Assembly (NCBI GenBank): GCA_965222725.1
Contig: OZ244969.1
Location: 4,650,001-4,714,000, forward strand
Direction of reading: 5' to 3'
From: GCA-2748575 sp965222725
GTDB taxonomy: Bacteria; Pseudomonadota; Gammaproteobacteria; Pseudomonadales; Ketobacteraceae
Length of the DNA stretch: 64,000 nucleotides
The notes beneath the pieces are model-generated. The model ran no database searches. It was not told where the DNA came from and was given only the letters and a program-made list of their open reading frames with translations. A program made the translations under genes and the position numbers. Positions 52,265-61,877 of this stretch are shown piece by piece (position 1 is the stretch's first letter; every line of letters begins with the position of its first letter).

Positions 52265-53110
52265 ATGCTGGGAACCATTGCCAATAAACTGGAAAAGCAG
52301 GAATTCCGGAAATCGGAAGCCAAAGTCGCCCGCGTCATTCTGGAAGACCCTGAAGCGGCTGTCAGCAGCAGCATTGCCCGCCTGGCAAAGGCAGCCCAGG
52401 TGAGTGAGCCCTCTGTGAACCGCTTTTGCACCAATCTTGGCTGCAAGGGGTTCCCCGATTTTAAAATTCAGCTGGCCCGCAGCATCGAACAGGGCGTGTC
52501 TTTTATCGGCAACGACGTATCGCTGGACGACGATACCGACAGCATTGCCAACAAAATCTTTGATGCCTCCATCGCCACCATTCGTGCCGCCAAGGAAACC
52601 ATTGACCGTCAGGCTCTGGATAAAGCCATCGATACCCTGGCCCAGGCCAGAAAAATCGAGTTTTACGGCCTGGGAGCCAGCGGTTCCGTGGCACTGGACG
52701 CACAGCACAAGTTCTTTCGCCTGAATATTCCGGTGATCGCCCATGTGGATATCATGATGCAGCGCATGTCCGCCGCCGCCACCCAGATGGGCGAAGCCAT
52801 CGTGTTTATTTCCAACACCGGCCGCACCAAACAAATCGTGGAAGTGGCGGCTATCGCCAAACAGGCTGGCGCCACCACCATAGGCATTACCACACCAGGT
52901 ACGCCACTGGCGGAATACTGTGATCTGGTACTGGCAGTGGACCCCCACGATGATACTGACCACTACACCCCAACCACCTCACGCCTGGCTCACCTGGTGG
53001 TGATTGATATTCTTGCCACCGGGATCGCGTTGAAACGGGGGCCCAAGTTCACTGAACACCTGAAATGTATAAAAAACGCACTACTGGAAACCCGCCACCC
53101 CAAGGAATAG
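52265..53110 (+). CDS. hexR: HexR-type (RpiR family) transcriptional regulator
   Basis: 281 residues. N-terminal RpiR helix-turn-helix (SSSIARLAKAAQVSEPSVNR with FCTNLGCKGFPDFKIQ) and a C-terminal SIS domain, where GLGASGSVA and ISNTGRTKQ would bind a sugar phosphate, KDPG in known HexR proteins. Known targets are edd, eda, gap and pyk, all of which lie within 5 kb here. HexR-like operators upstream of hexR and gap support the assignment. Confidence 0.92.
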   Translation: MLGTIANKLEKQEFRKSEAKVARVILEDPEAAVSSSIARLAKAAQVSEPSVNRFCTNLGCKGFPDFKIQLARSIEQGVSFIGNDVSLDDDTDSIANKIFDASIATIRAAKETIDRQALDKAIDTLAQARKIEFYGLGASGSVALDAQHKFFRLNIPVIAHVDIMMQRMSAAATQMGEAIVFISNTGRTKQIVEVAAIAKQAGATTIGITTPGTPLAEYCDLVLAVDPHDDTDHYTPTTSRLAHLVVIDILATGIALKRGPKFTEHLKCIKNALLETRHPKE

Positions 53111-53151
53111 CCCGGTTACCAGCGCCTTATTTCTGTTAAAACCGCCACAAA

Positions 53152-53218
53152 TGTAATTTTGTTACTTTAATAGCCTTTCATTATTTCCAGAATCCGGTAT
53201 TTTTGTAATATATTTACA
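53152..53218. promoter_or_regulatory. Two HexR-like operators upstream of gap
   Basis: TGTAATTTTGTTACT (53152-53166) and TGTAATATATTTACA (53204-53218) each resemble the HexR 15-mer TGTARTWWWAYTACA; the second has a single mismatch and is nearly self-complementary. They lie 85-150 bp before the gap start, between hexR and gap. Confidence 0.7.
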
Positions 53219-53302
53219 GAATGTAATTTCCAGGCAGTATGGCGGAGTGATTGCGCGCCATTGTGTGCATCAGCTAAGCCATTTAGGTCAGAGAGGCAGA
53301 TT

Positions 53303-54337
53303 ATGACGATCAGAGTGGCAATCAACGGTTACGGGCGTATTGGCCGAAACGTATTACGGGCCCTGTACGAAAATGATTACCGCAACGATATGCAGGTGGT
53401 GGCGATCAACGATCTGGGGGATGCCGACATCAATGCACATCTTACCCAGTTTGATTCGGTGCATGGCCGGTTCCCGGGTACAGTGCAATCCCGGGGAGAC
53501 CGGCTGATCGTTAACGATGATGAGATACTGACCTTTTCCATGCGCGACCCCGCCGACCTGCCCTGGAAGGATCTGGATATTGATGTGGTGCTGGAATGCA
53601 CCGGGCTGTTCACCGACAGAAGCAAAGCCCAGGCTCATATCAACGCCGGCGCCAGACGGGTGATTATTTCCGCCCCCGGCAAGAACGTGGACGCCACCAT
53701 AGTGTATGGGGTGAATCACGAATCCCTGCTGCCCTCCCATCACATTATCAGCAATGCCTCCTGTACCACGAATTGCCTGGCACCACTGGCTCAGGCCCTG
53801 CACAACAACCTTGGTATCGAACAGGGTTTGATGACAACCATCCACGCGGTCACCAATGATCAGGCCCTGACGGATGTGTACCATTCCGATGTACGCCGTG
53901 CCCGTTCTGCCACACTGTCCATGATTCCCACCAAAACCGGTGCAGCCAGTGCTGTAGGGCTGGTGCTGCCGGAACTGGAAGGCAAACTGGATGGCATGGC
54001 GGTTCGTGTGCCCACTGCCAACGTGTCACTGGTGGACTTCACTTTCACTGCCCGGCGCGCCACCACCAAAGAGGAAATCAATATGCTGGTTAATGCAGCC
54101 AGCATGAACGATGAATTCGGTGTGTTGGAAGTGAACCGTTTACCACTGGTATCCATTGATTTTAACCACAATCCTGCCAGTTGTATTTTTGATGCTACCC
54201 AGACACGGGTGGATGGCAATCTGGTGAAAGTACTCGCCTGGTACGATAATGAGTGGGGCTTTTCCAACAGAATGTTGGATAATACCCGCTACCTGATGGC
54301 GATTGCCGATGATAACGATTCAAAACGGGTCGCCTGA
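53303..54337 (+). CDS. gap: Glyceraldehyde-3-phosphate dehydrogenase, type I
   Basis: 344 residues from ATG 53303 (MTIRVAINGYGRIGRN, the natural start, with GAGAGG upstream). NAD-dependent glycolytic enzyme: catalytic cysteine in SNASCTTNCLAP, the phosphate-binding ARSATLSMIPTKTGA and WYDNEWGFSNRM. It is one of several paralogues some gammaproteobacteria have. The HexR operators upstream and pyk downstream indicate a catabolic role fed by the ED pathway. Confidence 0.95.
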   Translation: MTIRVAINGYGRIGRNVLRALYENDYRNDMQVVAINDLGDADINAHLTQFDSVHGRFPGTVQSRGDRLIVNDDEILTFSMRDPADLPWKDLDIDVVLECTGLFTDRSKAQAHINAGARRVIISAPGKNVDATIVYGVNHESLLPSHHIISNASCTTNCLAPLAQALHNNLGIEQGLMTTIHAVTNDQALTDVYHSDVRRARSATLSMIPTKTGAASAVGLVLPELEGKLDGMAVRVPTANVSLVDFTFTARRATTKEEINMLVNAASMNDEFGVLEVNRLPLVSIDFNHNPASCIFDATQTRVDGNLVKVLAWYDNEWGFSNRMLDNTRYLMAIADDNDSKRVA

Positions 54338-54378
54338 CGCAGCCAGAGTCAATCCAGTTCAAAACACAAGGCAGGGAC

Positions 54379-55809
54379 ATGCGCAGAACCAAAATCGTTA
54401 CCACTTTAGGGCCGGCCACTGACAGCGAAGCCACGCTGGAAAAACTGTTATTAAATGGCGCCAACGTGGTACGGCTTAATTTTTCCCACGGCAGCGCGGC
54501 CGACCACCACCAGCGGGCACAACGGATTCGCACCATCGCAGAGCGACACGACCTTAATGTCGCACTGCTCGCCGATCTGCAAGGCCCCAAACTCAGAATC
54601 GGAACATTCACAGACGGCGCTATTCAGCTGGAAGATGGTGCCGGTTTTTGTCTGGACGCCAGCTACCCTGCCGACGCAGGAAATCAGGAAATCGTTGGCA
54701 TTGATTACAAGGAATTGCCGCAAGACTGCAGTAAAGGCGACATCCTGCTGCTGAACGATGGCAGAATCAAACTCGAGGTAAACCGGATTGACGGCAGCTG
54801 TATCTATTGCACGGTCATAACCGGCGGCAAGATCAGCAATAACAAAGGCATTAATCGTAAAGGTGGCGGCCTGTCGGCACCCGCCCTGACAGAAAAAGAT
54901 AAAGCCGATATAAAAGTGATTGCCGACATCGGCTTCGACTATGTGGCGGTGTCATTCCCCAAAACCAGTGCCGATATCGATCTTGCCCGAACCTTATTGC
55001 AACAGGCGGGATGTGATGCCCGTATCGTGGCAAAAATTGAAAGAGCGGAAGCCGCGCTTGATCAGGAAAACATGGAAGCTATCGTAAAAACATCCGATGC
55101 GGTGATGGTGGCCAGAGGGGATCTGGGTGTAGAGATTGGTGACTCCGCCCTGCCAGGTGTGCAAAAACGCCTGATTCAAAGTGCCAGGGAACACAACAAG
55201 CTGGTGATCGTTGCCACCCAGATGATGGAATCCATGATTGATAACCCGGTGCCAACCCGCGCCGAAGTTTTTGATGTGGCCAATGCGGTTATTGATGGTG
55301 CCGACGCCGTGATGCTTTCCGGAGAAACGGCGGTAGGTGAATACCCGGTGGAAACCGTTAAAACCATGGCCGAGATCTGCATTGGTGCCGAAATGCAACC
55401 GGAAACGCGCCTCTCCGATCATCGCATTCACGGCAGCTTTGAACGCACCGACGAAGCCATTGCCATGGCCACCATGTACAGCGCCAACCATTTACAGGGT
55501 GTAAAGGCGATTATCTGCCTGACAGAATCCGGCAATACCCCATTATGGATGTCGCGTATCAGTTCCGGTCTGCCCATTTATGCCCTGACACGCCACCCGG
55601 AAACCCAGCGCCGTATGGCCCTGTTCCGCGGCGTGGAATCCCTGTTCTTTGATCCTACCGGTCATCCTTACGAATTTGTAAATGAACACGCGGTGGAAAC
55701 GTTGAAATCACGGGAGCTGTTAAAAAGCGGGGATCTGGTGATTTTTACCAAAGGTGCCCGTATGGGAATTCACGGCGCCACCAATGCCATGCTGATTCTT
55801 CAGGTTTAG
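54379..55809 (+). CDS. pyk: Pyruvate kinase
   Basis: 476 residues. N-terminus MRRTKIVTTLGPATDS with NVVRLNFSHG, LADLQGPKLRIG, ARGDLGVEIG and ATQMMESMIDNPVPTRAE are the pyruvate kinase signatures. It lies 41 nt after gap and probably shares its HexR-controlled promoter. Its stop codon is followed at once by a copy of the dispersed 18-bp repeat. Confidence 0.96.
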   Translation: MRRTKIVTTLGPATDSEATLEKLLLNGANVVRLNFSHGSAADHHQRAQRIRTIAERHDLNVALLADLQGPKLRIGTFTDGAIQLEDGAGFCLDASYPADAGNQEIVGIDYKELPQDCSKGDILLLNDGRIKLEVNRIDGSCIYCTVITGGKISNNKGINRKGGGLSAPALTEKDKADIKVIADIGFDYVAVSFPKTSADIDLARTLLQQAGCDARIVAKIERAEAALDQENMEAIVKTSDAVMVARGDLGVEIGDSALPGVQKRLIQSAREHNKLVIVATQMMESMIDNPVPTRAEVFDVANAVIDGADAVMLSGETAVGEYPVETVKTMAEICIGAEMQPETRLSDHRIHGSFERTDEAIAMATMYSANHLQGVKAIICLTESGNTPLWMSRISSGLPIYALTRHPETQRRMALFRGVESLFFDPTGHPYEFVNEHAVETLKSRELLKSGDLVIFTKGARMGIHGATNAMLILQV

Positions 55810-55827
55810 GGAACCTCTGATCAAGTC
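55810..55827 (+). repeat. 18-bp dispersed repeat, copy 2
   Basis: GGAACCTCTGATCAAGTC, identical to 29820-29837, begins on the base after the pyk stop. The rest of the gap to aconitase contains a CAGCGT-A-ACGCTG palindrome (55911-55923) but no gene. Confidence 0.6.
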
Positions 55828-56013
55828 CAGTTGGCCTTCATTCCCAAAGATGCAGGCATGGGTGATTCTTGTTAAGGTGGTAGTTCTTGTTCAGGTAGTA
55901 ATACTCCGCGCAGCGTAACGCTGTACAGGAGGCTCTGTAGCGAACCTGAAGTGAAAAAAGCTTGGCTACCGGGTTGAGCCTGATTAATGAATAGACTCTC
56001 ACAAGGAGCCTCT

Positions 56014-57975
56014 ATGACGTTAAATCTCACCCAGAAGTTACTCAAGAACCATCTTGCCGATGGCTCCCTTACTCCCGGCGAACTCATTGGCCTGCGGTTC
56101 GACCAGACCCTGTGTCAGGATGCCACTGGCACTCTGGTGATGCTGACCCTGGAAGCCATGAATCTGGACCGGGTCAAAACCCGTGTCTCCGTTCAGTATG
56201 TGGATCACAACCTGCTTCAGGAAGATCACAAGAACGCCGATGATCATCTCTTTCTGCTGAGTGCCGCGCAACGTTTTGGTGTTTGGTACAGCCGCCCCGG
56301 TAACGGCATCAGTCACCCACTGCATATGAAACACTTCGGTAAACCCGGCGAGCTTTTGATTGGCTCTGACAGCCATACCTGCGCCAGTGGCGGTTTGGGT
56401 ATGTTTGCCATTGGTGCGGGCGGTGCTGACGTGGCCGTTGCCATGGCGGGCAAACCGGTCTATCTGAAAATGCCCCAGGTGTGGGGCATCAAACTCACCG
56501 GCTCACTACCCGAGTGGGTAAGCGCAAAAGATGTCATTCTGGAATTATTAAAACGCCACGATGTCAACGGCGGCGTTAACCGGGTACTGGAATATTATGG
56601 CCCCGGGGTGGAAACGCTGTCTGCCATGGACCGGCATGCCATTGCCAATATGGGCGCCGAACTGGGTGCCACCGGATCGGTATTTCCGTCTGATGACAAC
56701 ACCAGAGTCTTCATGAAAGACGCCGGCCGTGAGGAAGAATGGCAACCGTTGGCCGCCGATGAAGGCTGCAGCTACGACCTGGAAGATGAGATCAACCTGT
56801 CCGAACTGGTACCCCTGATTGCCCGGCCAAGCAGCCCTGGCAATGTGGTTCCCGTCAGCGACGTGGCCGGTGAACCCATTTATCAAAGCTATATCGGGTC
56901 TTCTGCCAATCCGGGATTTCGTGACTTTGCCATTGCGGCCCACATGGTAAAAGGCCAGTCCGTTCCCACACAGGTTTCTTTCGATATCAATCCCAGCACC
57001 CGAGAGATACTGGAGGAACTGTCTGAAAGCGGCGACCTGAATGCATTGCTGATGGCAGGTGCCAGAATTCACCAGGCCGGCTGCAATGGATGTATTGGTA
57101 TGGGCCAGGCGCCAGCCACCGACAAAAACAGCTTGCGTACCACGCCGCGGAATTTTCCCGGCCGCTCCGGAACACGGGAAGACAAAGTGTGGCTTTGCAG
57201 TCCGGAAACTGCCGCAGCCTCGGCGGTAACCGGTGAAATATCAGATCCCCGTGAATACGCCAAAAACTACGGTGTGATTCATCCCGGGCATTGCCGCCCG
57301 CAACACCCTATTCAGAATACCCGGCTTTTTGTTGAACCCGTTGAAGACAATCAGTCAGTGGCGCTGGTCAAGGGCCCCAATATCAAATCCCTGCCGGACT
57401 TCCCCGAATTACCTGAACAGATCAAGGTGCCGGTGCTATTGAAACTGGGAGATAATATTTCTACCGATGAAATTCTCCCTGCTGGTGCCGAGATACTGCC
57501 TTATCGCAGTAATATTCCACGTATTTCCGAATATGTGTTTGCTGCTGTATCAGACACCTATGTGGAAAACACCCGCAAGGTGTTTGATAAGGGAGGCCAC
57601 GCAATCGTGGCGGGTGATAATTATGGCCAAGGATCCAGCCGGGAACACGCAGCGATTGCTCCGGGTTACCTGGGGCTACGCCTGGTGATTGCCAAAAGCT
57701 TTGCCCGCATTCACTGGCAGAATCTGATTAACGCCGGGATTATTCCATTGAAGTTTGAAAAGGCTTCAGACTATGAGCGGATATCAGAATCTTCAGAAAT
57801 CGAATTCAATCAGATTGCAGACAACCTGCGAGCCGGTGAAACCGTAAAAATAAGAGTATCCGATAGCGATGAGCCCATTGAAGTCAGTCACGGCCTTTCC
57901 GGAATCTATCTGGATATTATCAGCGCCGGCGGCATTGTAAACTGGATGAAAACACAAACGCCGGACAAGCAGTGA
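56014..57975 (+). CDS. acn: Aconitate hydratase (short, 'Aquifex-type' form)
   Basis: 653 residues; ATG 56014 has AAGGAG with a 5-nt spacer. Interconverts citrate and isocitrate using a 4Fe-4S cluster. One cluster cysteine lies in GSDSHTCASGG, the other two in AGCNGCIGMGQ. GSSREHAAIAP belongs to the swivel domain. At about 650 residues it is smaller than AcnA (about 890) or AcnB (about 860) and matches the shorter monofunctional form. Its placement after pyk and near sucCD adds it to the central-carbon block. Confidence 0.9.
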   Translation: MTLNLTQKLLKNHLADGSLTPGELIGLRFDQTLCQDATGTLVMLTLEAMNLDRVKTRVSVQYVDHNLLQEDHKNADDHLFLLSAAQRFGVWYSRPGNGISHPLHMKHFGKPGELLIGSDSHTCASGGLGMFAIGAGGADVAVAMAGKPVYLKMPQVWGIKLTGSLPEWVSAKDVILELLKRHDVNGGVNRVLEYYGPGVETLSAMDRHAIANMGAELGATGSVFPSDDNTRVFMKDAGREEEWQPLAADEGCSYDLEDEINLSELVPLIARPSSPGNVVPVSDVAGEPIYQSYIGSSANPGFRDFAIAAHMVKGQSVPTQVSFDINPSTREILEELSESGDLNALLMAGARIHQAGCNGCIGMGQAPATDKNSLRTTPRNFPGRSGTREDKVWLCSPETAAASAVTGEISDPREYAKNYGVIHPGHCRPQHPIQNTRLFVEPVEDNQSVALVKGPNIKSLPDFPELPEQIKVPVLLKLGDNISTDEILPAGAEILPYRSNIPRISEYVFAAVSDTYVENTRKVFDKGGHAIVAGDNYGQGSSREHAAIAPGYLGLRLVIAKSFARIHWQNLINAGIIPLKFEKASDYERISESSEIEFNQIADNLRAGETVKIRVSDSDEPIEVSHGLSGIYLDIISAGGIVNWMKTQTPDKQ

Positions 57976-58013
57976 AACCTGTCCGGCGTTTTAAAGGCGC
58001 TGAAAGTTTCAGA

Positions 58014-59345
58014 TTAATCCAGCCGCTCCAGGGTAACGGGTAGCTTGTCTCCCGGTACCGGTAACGACGTATAGTCAATCGGCATGCGATAGGACTTGGG
58101 CACACTCCAACGGTAATTCAAAAGTACCTGATGCAAAATTGCTTTCACCTGCATGTCGGCAAAGTGAAGTCCGATACACATATGAGCGCCGCCACCAAAA
58201 GGTACGTAGCAGTACGGGTGGTTTTTATCTTCCCGTCGACCTTCTGAAAAGCGTTCCGGATCAAAGCGGAATGGCTTGGTCCAGTATTCTTCCATATAGT
58301 GAGTAAAGAACGGCGACGTCGCCACCAGGCTACCCTTGGGCAGGTAATATCCCTTGAACTCACAATCCTTCACCGTTTTGCGAGGCGTGGACGGCACCGG
58401 CGCACACATCCGCAGAGCCTCCTTCATAACCAGAGTCATACCTTCCATACGCTCCAGATCGCTGTGTTCCAGCTGATCCTTGCCCAAGGCACGGCTTTCA
58501 GCCCGCAGGCGTTCCTGCCATTCGGGATAACGGGCAAGGTAATAGAACATGTTGCAAAGCGTAATGGTGGACGTATCGTGGGCCGCCATCATCAAAAAGA
58601 TCATGTGATTTACCACATCATCATCGGAGAATCGCTGGCCCTCTTCCGTTTCTGCCCTGCATAACTGGCTGAACAGGTCCATGCTGTCGTTGTCTTTTTT
58701 ATCGTGGATATGCGCTTTGAAAAAATCCACCAGCACCTTGCGACCATCCAGCCCTTTCTTCCAGCGGCCGCCGGGAACCGGGAAGCGCACCAGCGCAGTA
58801 CCGGCACGCACGGTATCAATAAAAGCGGTATTCAGTGCATCGGCCTCTTTGCCCAGTTCATACCCCATAAAAATTTCGGTAGCCAGATCCAGCGTGAGCT
58901 GCTTGATGGCCGGGAACATATAAAAGGTGCCGGCCGGCCGCCACTTTTTCAGGCCATGATCGATACCCGGATTCATCCCCTTGAGGTATTCCACCAATAC
59001 GGGCTTTTTAAACGCGTTTTGCATGATACGGCGATGATGACGGTGCTCTTCAAAATCCAGCAACATAATGCCGCGGTGGAAAAACTTGCCAATAAAGTAA
59101 TCCCAGCCCTGATTGTTGGAAAAGATATCGCCGCGATTCATGTACACAAACTGGTTGGCGTCCGGCCCCAGCATGCTCACCATGCGAATACCGAAGGCGT
59201 TGGCCCAGGAGATCTCGCCGTATTTGTCGTAGCGGGATCTGGAAAATTTAATGGGATTGAGCATGCTGTTAAAGGTATGCCCAACGATGGGTAAACCGGC
59301 ATCACCCGGTATCGGTTTTAAGTGGCTGACCGCCTCTGATGTCAT
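58014..59345 (-). CDS. Cytochrome P450 (second)
   Basis: 443 residues from ATG 59345, chosen over the GTG at 59360 because AGGG lies 5 nt upstream. I-helix MAAHDTSTIT, ExxR in KEALR and the heme loop FGGGAHMCIGLHFAD, with C390, are visible. It belongs to a different subfamily from the first P450 (short N-terminus, HRGIMLLDFEEHRHHRR) and looks like bacterial sterol/fatty acid hydroxylase relatives. Divergent from a TetR gene with a palindromic intergenic region. Confidence 0.9.
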   Translation of the reverse strand: MTSEAVSHLKPIPGDAGLPIVGHTFNSMLNPIKFSRSRYDKYGEISWANAFGIRMVSMLGPDANQFVYMNRGDIFSNNQGWDYFIGKFFHRGIMLLDFEEHRHHRRIMQNAFKKPVLVEYLKGMNPGIDHGLKKWRPAGTFYMFPAIKQLTLDLATEIFMGYELGKEADALNTAFIDTVRAGTALVRFPVPGGRWKKGLDGRKVLVDFFKAHIHDKKDNDSMDLFSQLCRAETEEGQRFSDDDVVNHMIFLMMAAHDTSTITLCNMFYYLARYPEWQERLRAESRALGKDQLEHSDLERMEGMTLVMKEALRMCAPVPSTPRKTVKDCEFKGYYLPKGSLVATSPFFTHYMEEYWTKPFRFDPERFSEGRREDKNHPYCYVPFGGGAHMCIGLHFADMQVKAILHQVLLNYRWSVPKSYRMPIDYTSLPVPGDKLPVTLERLD

Positions 59346-59428
59346 TTGCCCTACTTGCACCTGTGTATCCCCTGCAACCTGATATCATTATTGTTTAAAG
59401 TGTAGTGCCTAAACCGTTTAAAGTTAGA

Positions 59429-59462
59429 ACCATACACCCCTGTATGGTATAAAGACTATACC
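59429..59462. promoter_or_regulatory. Overlapping palindromes between P450 and TetR genes, candidate operator
   Basis: ACCATACA-CCCC-TGTATGGT (59429-59448) is a perfect 8-bp inverted repeat, and GGTATA-N5-TATACC (59446-59462) overlaps its right arm. Palindromes of this size in a divergent TetR promoter are typical operators. A direct repeat GTTTAAAGT occurs nearby, 23 bp apart. Confidence 0.65.
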
Positions 59463-59501
59463 CAGCGTATGGAAAATACAACCTTCAAAAAAGGCCATTT
59501 A

Positions 59502-60050
59502 ATGACGCAACGCAAAAGTCGGGAAGATTGGATCAATGCCGGTATCAAGACCCTCAAGAACAAAGGCCCCCATGCCATTTCTGCCGAGAAGCTGGCCAAA
59601 CAACTGGCCGTTACCCGCGGCTCGTTTTATCACCATTTCGAAAATATTCATGCATTTAACGCTGCGATTCTCGATCACTGGATCAATGTGAACACCACCA
59701 TTCCATTCGCAGAGGCAAAACAGAAATCAGATACACCGGCCAAGGAACTGGAAGAACTGGTGGAAAGATCCTGGCATACCGATCTGCAACTGGAGGTGGC
59801 AGTAAGGGCCTGGGCCATGACCAATCAGCAGGTGAGGCAGTGTGTGGAAACTTCCGACAAGTACCGCCTTCAGTACCTGATACAGCTGTATCAGACGGTG
59901 GTGGGTGACGAGGAAAAAGGCCGGCGTTTCGCCCAGATAGCCTTTTATGGCCTGCTGGGCGCTATACACGCCCAACCGAAAATGGAGGAGGAAAAACTTG
60001 GGGAACTGATACAGGAAATTCAGAATCTGATGTTACAGGAACTCAGGTAG
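59502..60050 (+). CDS. TetR-family regulator next to the second P450
   Basis: 182 residues from ATG 59502, which has AAAGG 7 nt upstream; an ATG at 59469 sits next to the operator and lacks a ribosome site. Helix-turn-helix in GPHAISAEKLAKQLAVTRGS followed by FYHHFENIHAF. The C-terminal half is a helical ligand pocket. It should repress the divergent P450 and itself through the palindromes at 59429-59462. Confidence 0.88.
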   Translation: MTQRKSREDWINAGIKTLKNKGPHAISAEKLAKQLAVTRGSFYHHFENIHAFNAAILDHWINVNTTIPFAEAKQKSDTPAKELEELVERSWHTDLQLEVAVRAWAMTNQQVRQCVETSDKYRLQYLIQLYQTVVGDEEKGRRFAQIAFYGLLGAIHAQPKMEEEKLGELIQEIQNLMLQELR

Positions 60051-60086
60051 CTCGCTTGGTTAGTTTTCTTCAGTAAGTGACTGTGA

Positions 60087-60932
60087 TCAGGCGTTTCTCA
60101 ACAATTTGCGCAACAGGCTCTGATCCTTGTCCTGTTCACGGATCGTCTGCAGGTCATCGATTAACTCATGAATACCCATGGCCACTGACTTGCGCAGCTG
60201 CATCAGTGCCTGTTTATCATCATTTTTACCGGCGTAGGCTGATACATCAATGGTATCACCGATGGCGAAATAAAATTTTTCCGGTCTTGGAATGGTCGAC
60301 AGCCCCAGGCCCCGCACTACCGGCATAATCAGATCACCACCCCGAAGCGGGCCTTCCTTTTTCAGCAGACCCAGCTTTTTCATGGCCGTACCCACCGGGG
60401 TGCTTAGCACATCATCCGCGTCAAAAACGATATCGTACATATCATCGGGGCCCACGGCAGCAAAAGGCACAATGTTGTAACCGTTCTCGATAGCCAGTTT
60501 GCAAAAACCCAGTCGCTGTTTCCAGGTAAGCTGGTATTGCTCCCCTTTGCGCTTGCTGACTTCACGTGCGCCACCGGGAAACACCAGCACATGTTCACCG
60601 TTATCCATCAGGTGGCGGCAGTTTTCCCGGGTACCTTCCACAGCACCGCTCATGTCCAGCATACGCCGCCACCCCGGGATATCGTAGTGAGCATGGTCAG
60701 CAAGGGAGCGCACCAGAACGCCCCGCTCCTTGTAAATCTGGGCAATCAGCAAAGGAACATCCAGCACGCCGTAAATTGTGTGGTTGCCCACCAGTAACAC
60801 CGGCTGATCCGGATCGATCTTTTCAATGCCATAAAATGACGGGGCGAAATAAAACCTGAGCGGTGCGGTCAGCTTCCAAAGTGTGTTGGCACTGGGTAAC
60901 TCCATCTCGAAAGGTTTGTGCTGGTATGCCAT
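60087..60932 (-). CDS. Lysophospholipid/diacylglycerol acyltransferase-like protein
   Basis: 281 residues of the PlsC-like acyltransferase superfamily. The catalytic block is GNHTIYGVLDVP; the H and D are six residues apart (H51, D58), as in DGAT/TMEM68-type members, not the HX4D of PlsC. VLVFPGGAREVSKRKGEQ forms the glycerol-phosphate region. It probably transfers acyl groups to a lipid alcohol at the membrane. The gene is monocistronic, convergent with the TetR gene. Confidence 0.78.
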   Translation of the reverse strand: MAYQHKPFEMELPSANTLWKLTAPLRFYFAPSFYGIEKIDPDQPVLLVGNHTIYGVLDVPLLIAQIYKERGVLVRSLADHAHYDIPGWRRMLDMSGAVEGTRENCRHLMDNGEHVLVFPGGAREVSKRKGEQYQLTWKQRLGFCKLAIENGYNIVPFAAVGPDDMYDIVFDADDVLSTPVGTAMKKLGLLKKEGPLRGGDLIMPVVRGLGLSTIPRPEKFYFAIGDTIDVSAYAGKNDDKQALMQLRKSVAMGIHELIDDLQTIREQDKDQSLLRKLLRNA

Positions 60933-61069
60933 GAATATCCCTGTTTTGGTTGCTACGGTCGTCAGTGCCGTATATTACCCTGAATCCCTCACCTGTCGAG
61001 GCCATTAACTACCAGAGTTTCTGTCATTCCAGTCAATTGTCCTGGTAGTGTCCGATCCAAAACACAACG

Positions 61070-61837
61070 TTAGTCGGTTAATGCCCAGTCTACTTCGGGG
61101 ATGGACTCAAATTCAGGCCGGGCAAAATAAAAGCCCTGAAACAGGTCAATACCGATATCCCGCAATGTTGCGTATTCCCCCCGGGTTTCGACGCCTTCCG
61201 CCAGCACGGTAATATCCAGGTCATTACAGAACTGCACCACTGACCGCAACAAGCTTTGACGCACTCGGTCCTGATTGATACCCCGCACCAGCGCCATATC
61301 CACTTTCAATAGATCCGTCTGAATATCAGCAACCAGATTCAACCCTGCATAGCCAGCGCCAAAGTCATCTATGGCCGTGAGAAACCCCAGATTCTGGTAG
61401 CAATCAACGATCGATTTCAGGTGCTTGTGATCCCGGACCTTTTCACTTTCAGTGATTTCAAAGATCAACTTGTCGACAGAAAATTGATAGGTTTTACAGG
61501 CTTCGAGAGTAGCCCGAATGCATAACTCGGGCCTATAGATAGCGTTGGGCATAAAGTTGATGCTGAGGTGCGACTGCATCTGCAGTTCAGCTGCCAGCTT
61601 GACCGCTTTTACCCGGCAGGACTGGTCAAATCGATACAAGTTCTCGTTATTGACTGATTTAAAAACGGAGCCGGCAGGCTCTCCCTTCAATCCTCTTACC
61701 AAGGCTTCGCAAGCGTAAATACTCTTATTGCTGGCGCGGATAATGGGCTGAAATGCCATGGAAAAGTCAAAACCCAGATCCAGTCCATTGGCACAGCGGG
61801 CACATTCAACCTCTTGAAAATCGACCGGCTTGTCCAT
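61070..61837 (-). CDS. EAL-domain protein, c-di-GMP phosphodiesterase
   Basis: 255 residues, essentially one EAL domain. The signature E44-A45-L46 in CEALVRG, INFMPNAI, FEITESE, AIDDFGAGYAGL, LLKVDMAL and VLAEGVET are all intact, so hydrolysis of c-di-GMP is predicted, in contrast to the kinase at 11230. The ATG at 61837 has GGGAGG 5 nt upstream; the frame's earlier ATG lies in the sucCD terminator. A CARC motif near the N-terminus might bind metal. Confidence 0.9.
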   Translation of the reverse strand: MDKPVDFQEVECARCANGLDLGFDFSMAFQPIIRASNKSIYACEALVRGLKGEPAGSVFKSVNNENLYRFDQSCRVKAVKLAAELQMQSHLSINFMPNAIYRPELCIRATLEACKTYQFSVDKLIFEITESEKVRDHKHLKSIVDCYQNLGFLTAIDDFGAGYAGLNLVADIQTDLLKVDMALVRGINQDRVRQSLLRSVVQFCNDLDITVLAEGVETRGEYATLRDIGIDLFQGFYFARPEFESIPEVDWALTD

Positions 61838-61877
61838 GGGGCCTCCCTGATTGAATTCATCTCCCCCCAGTATAGAC

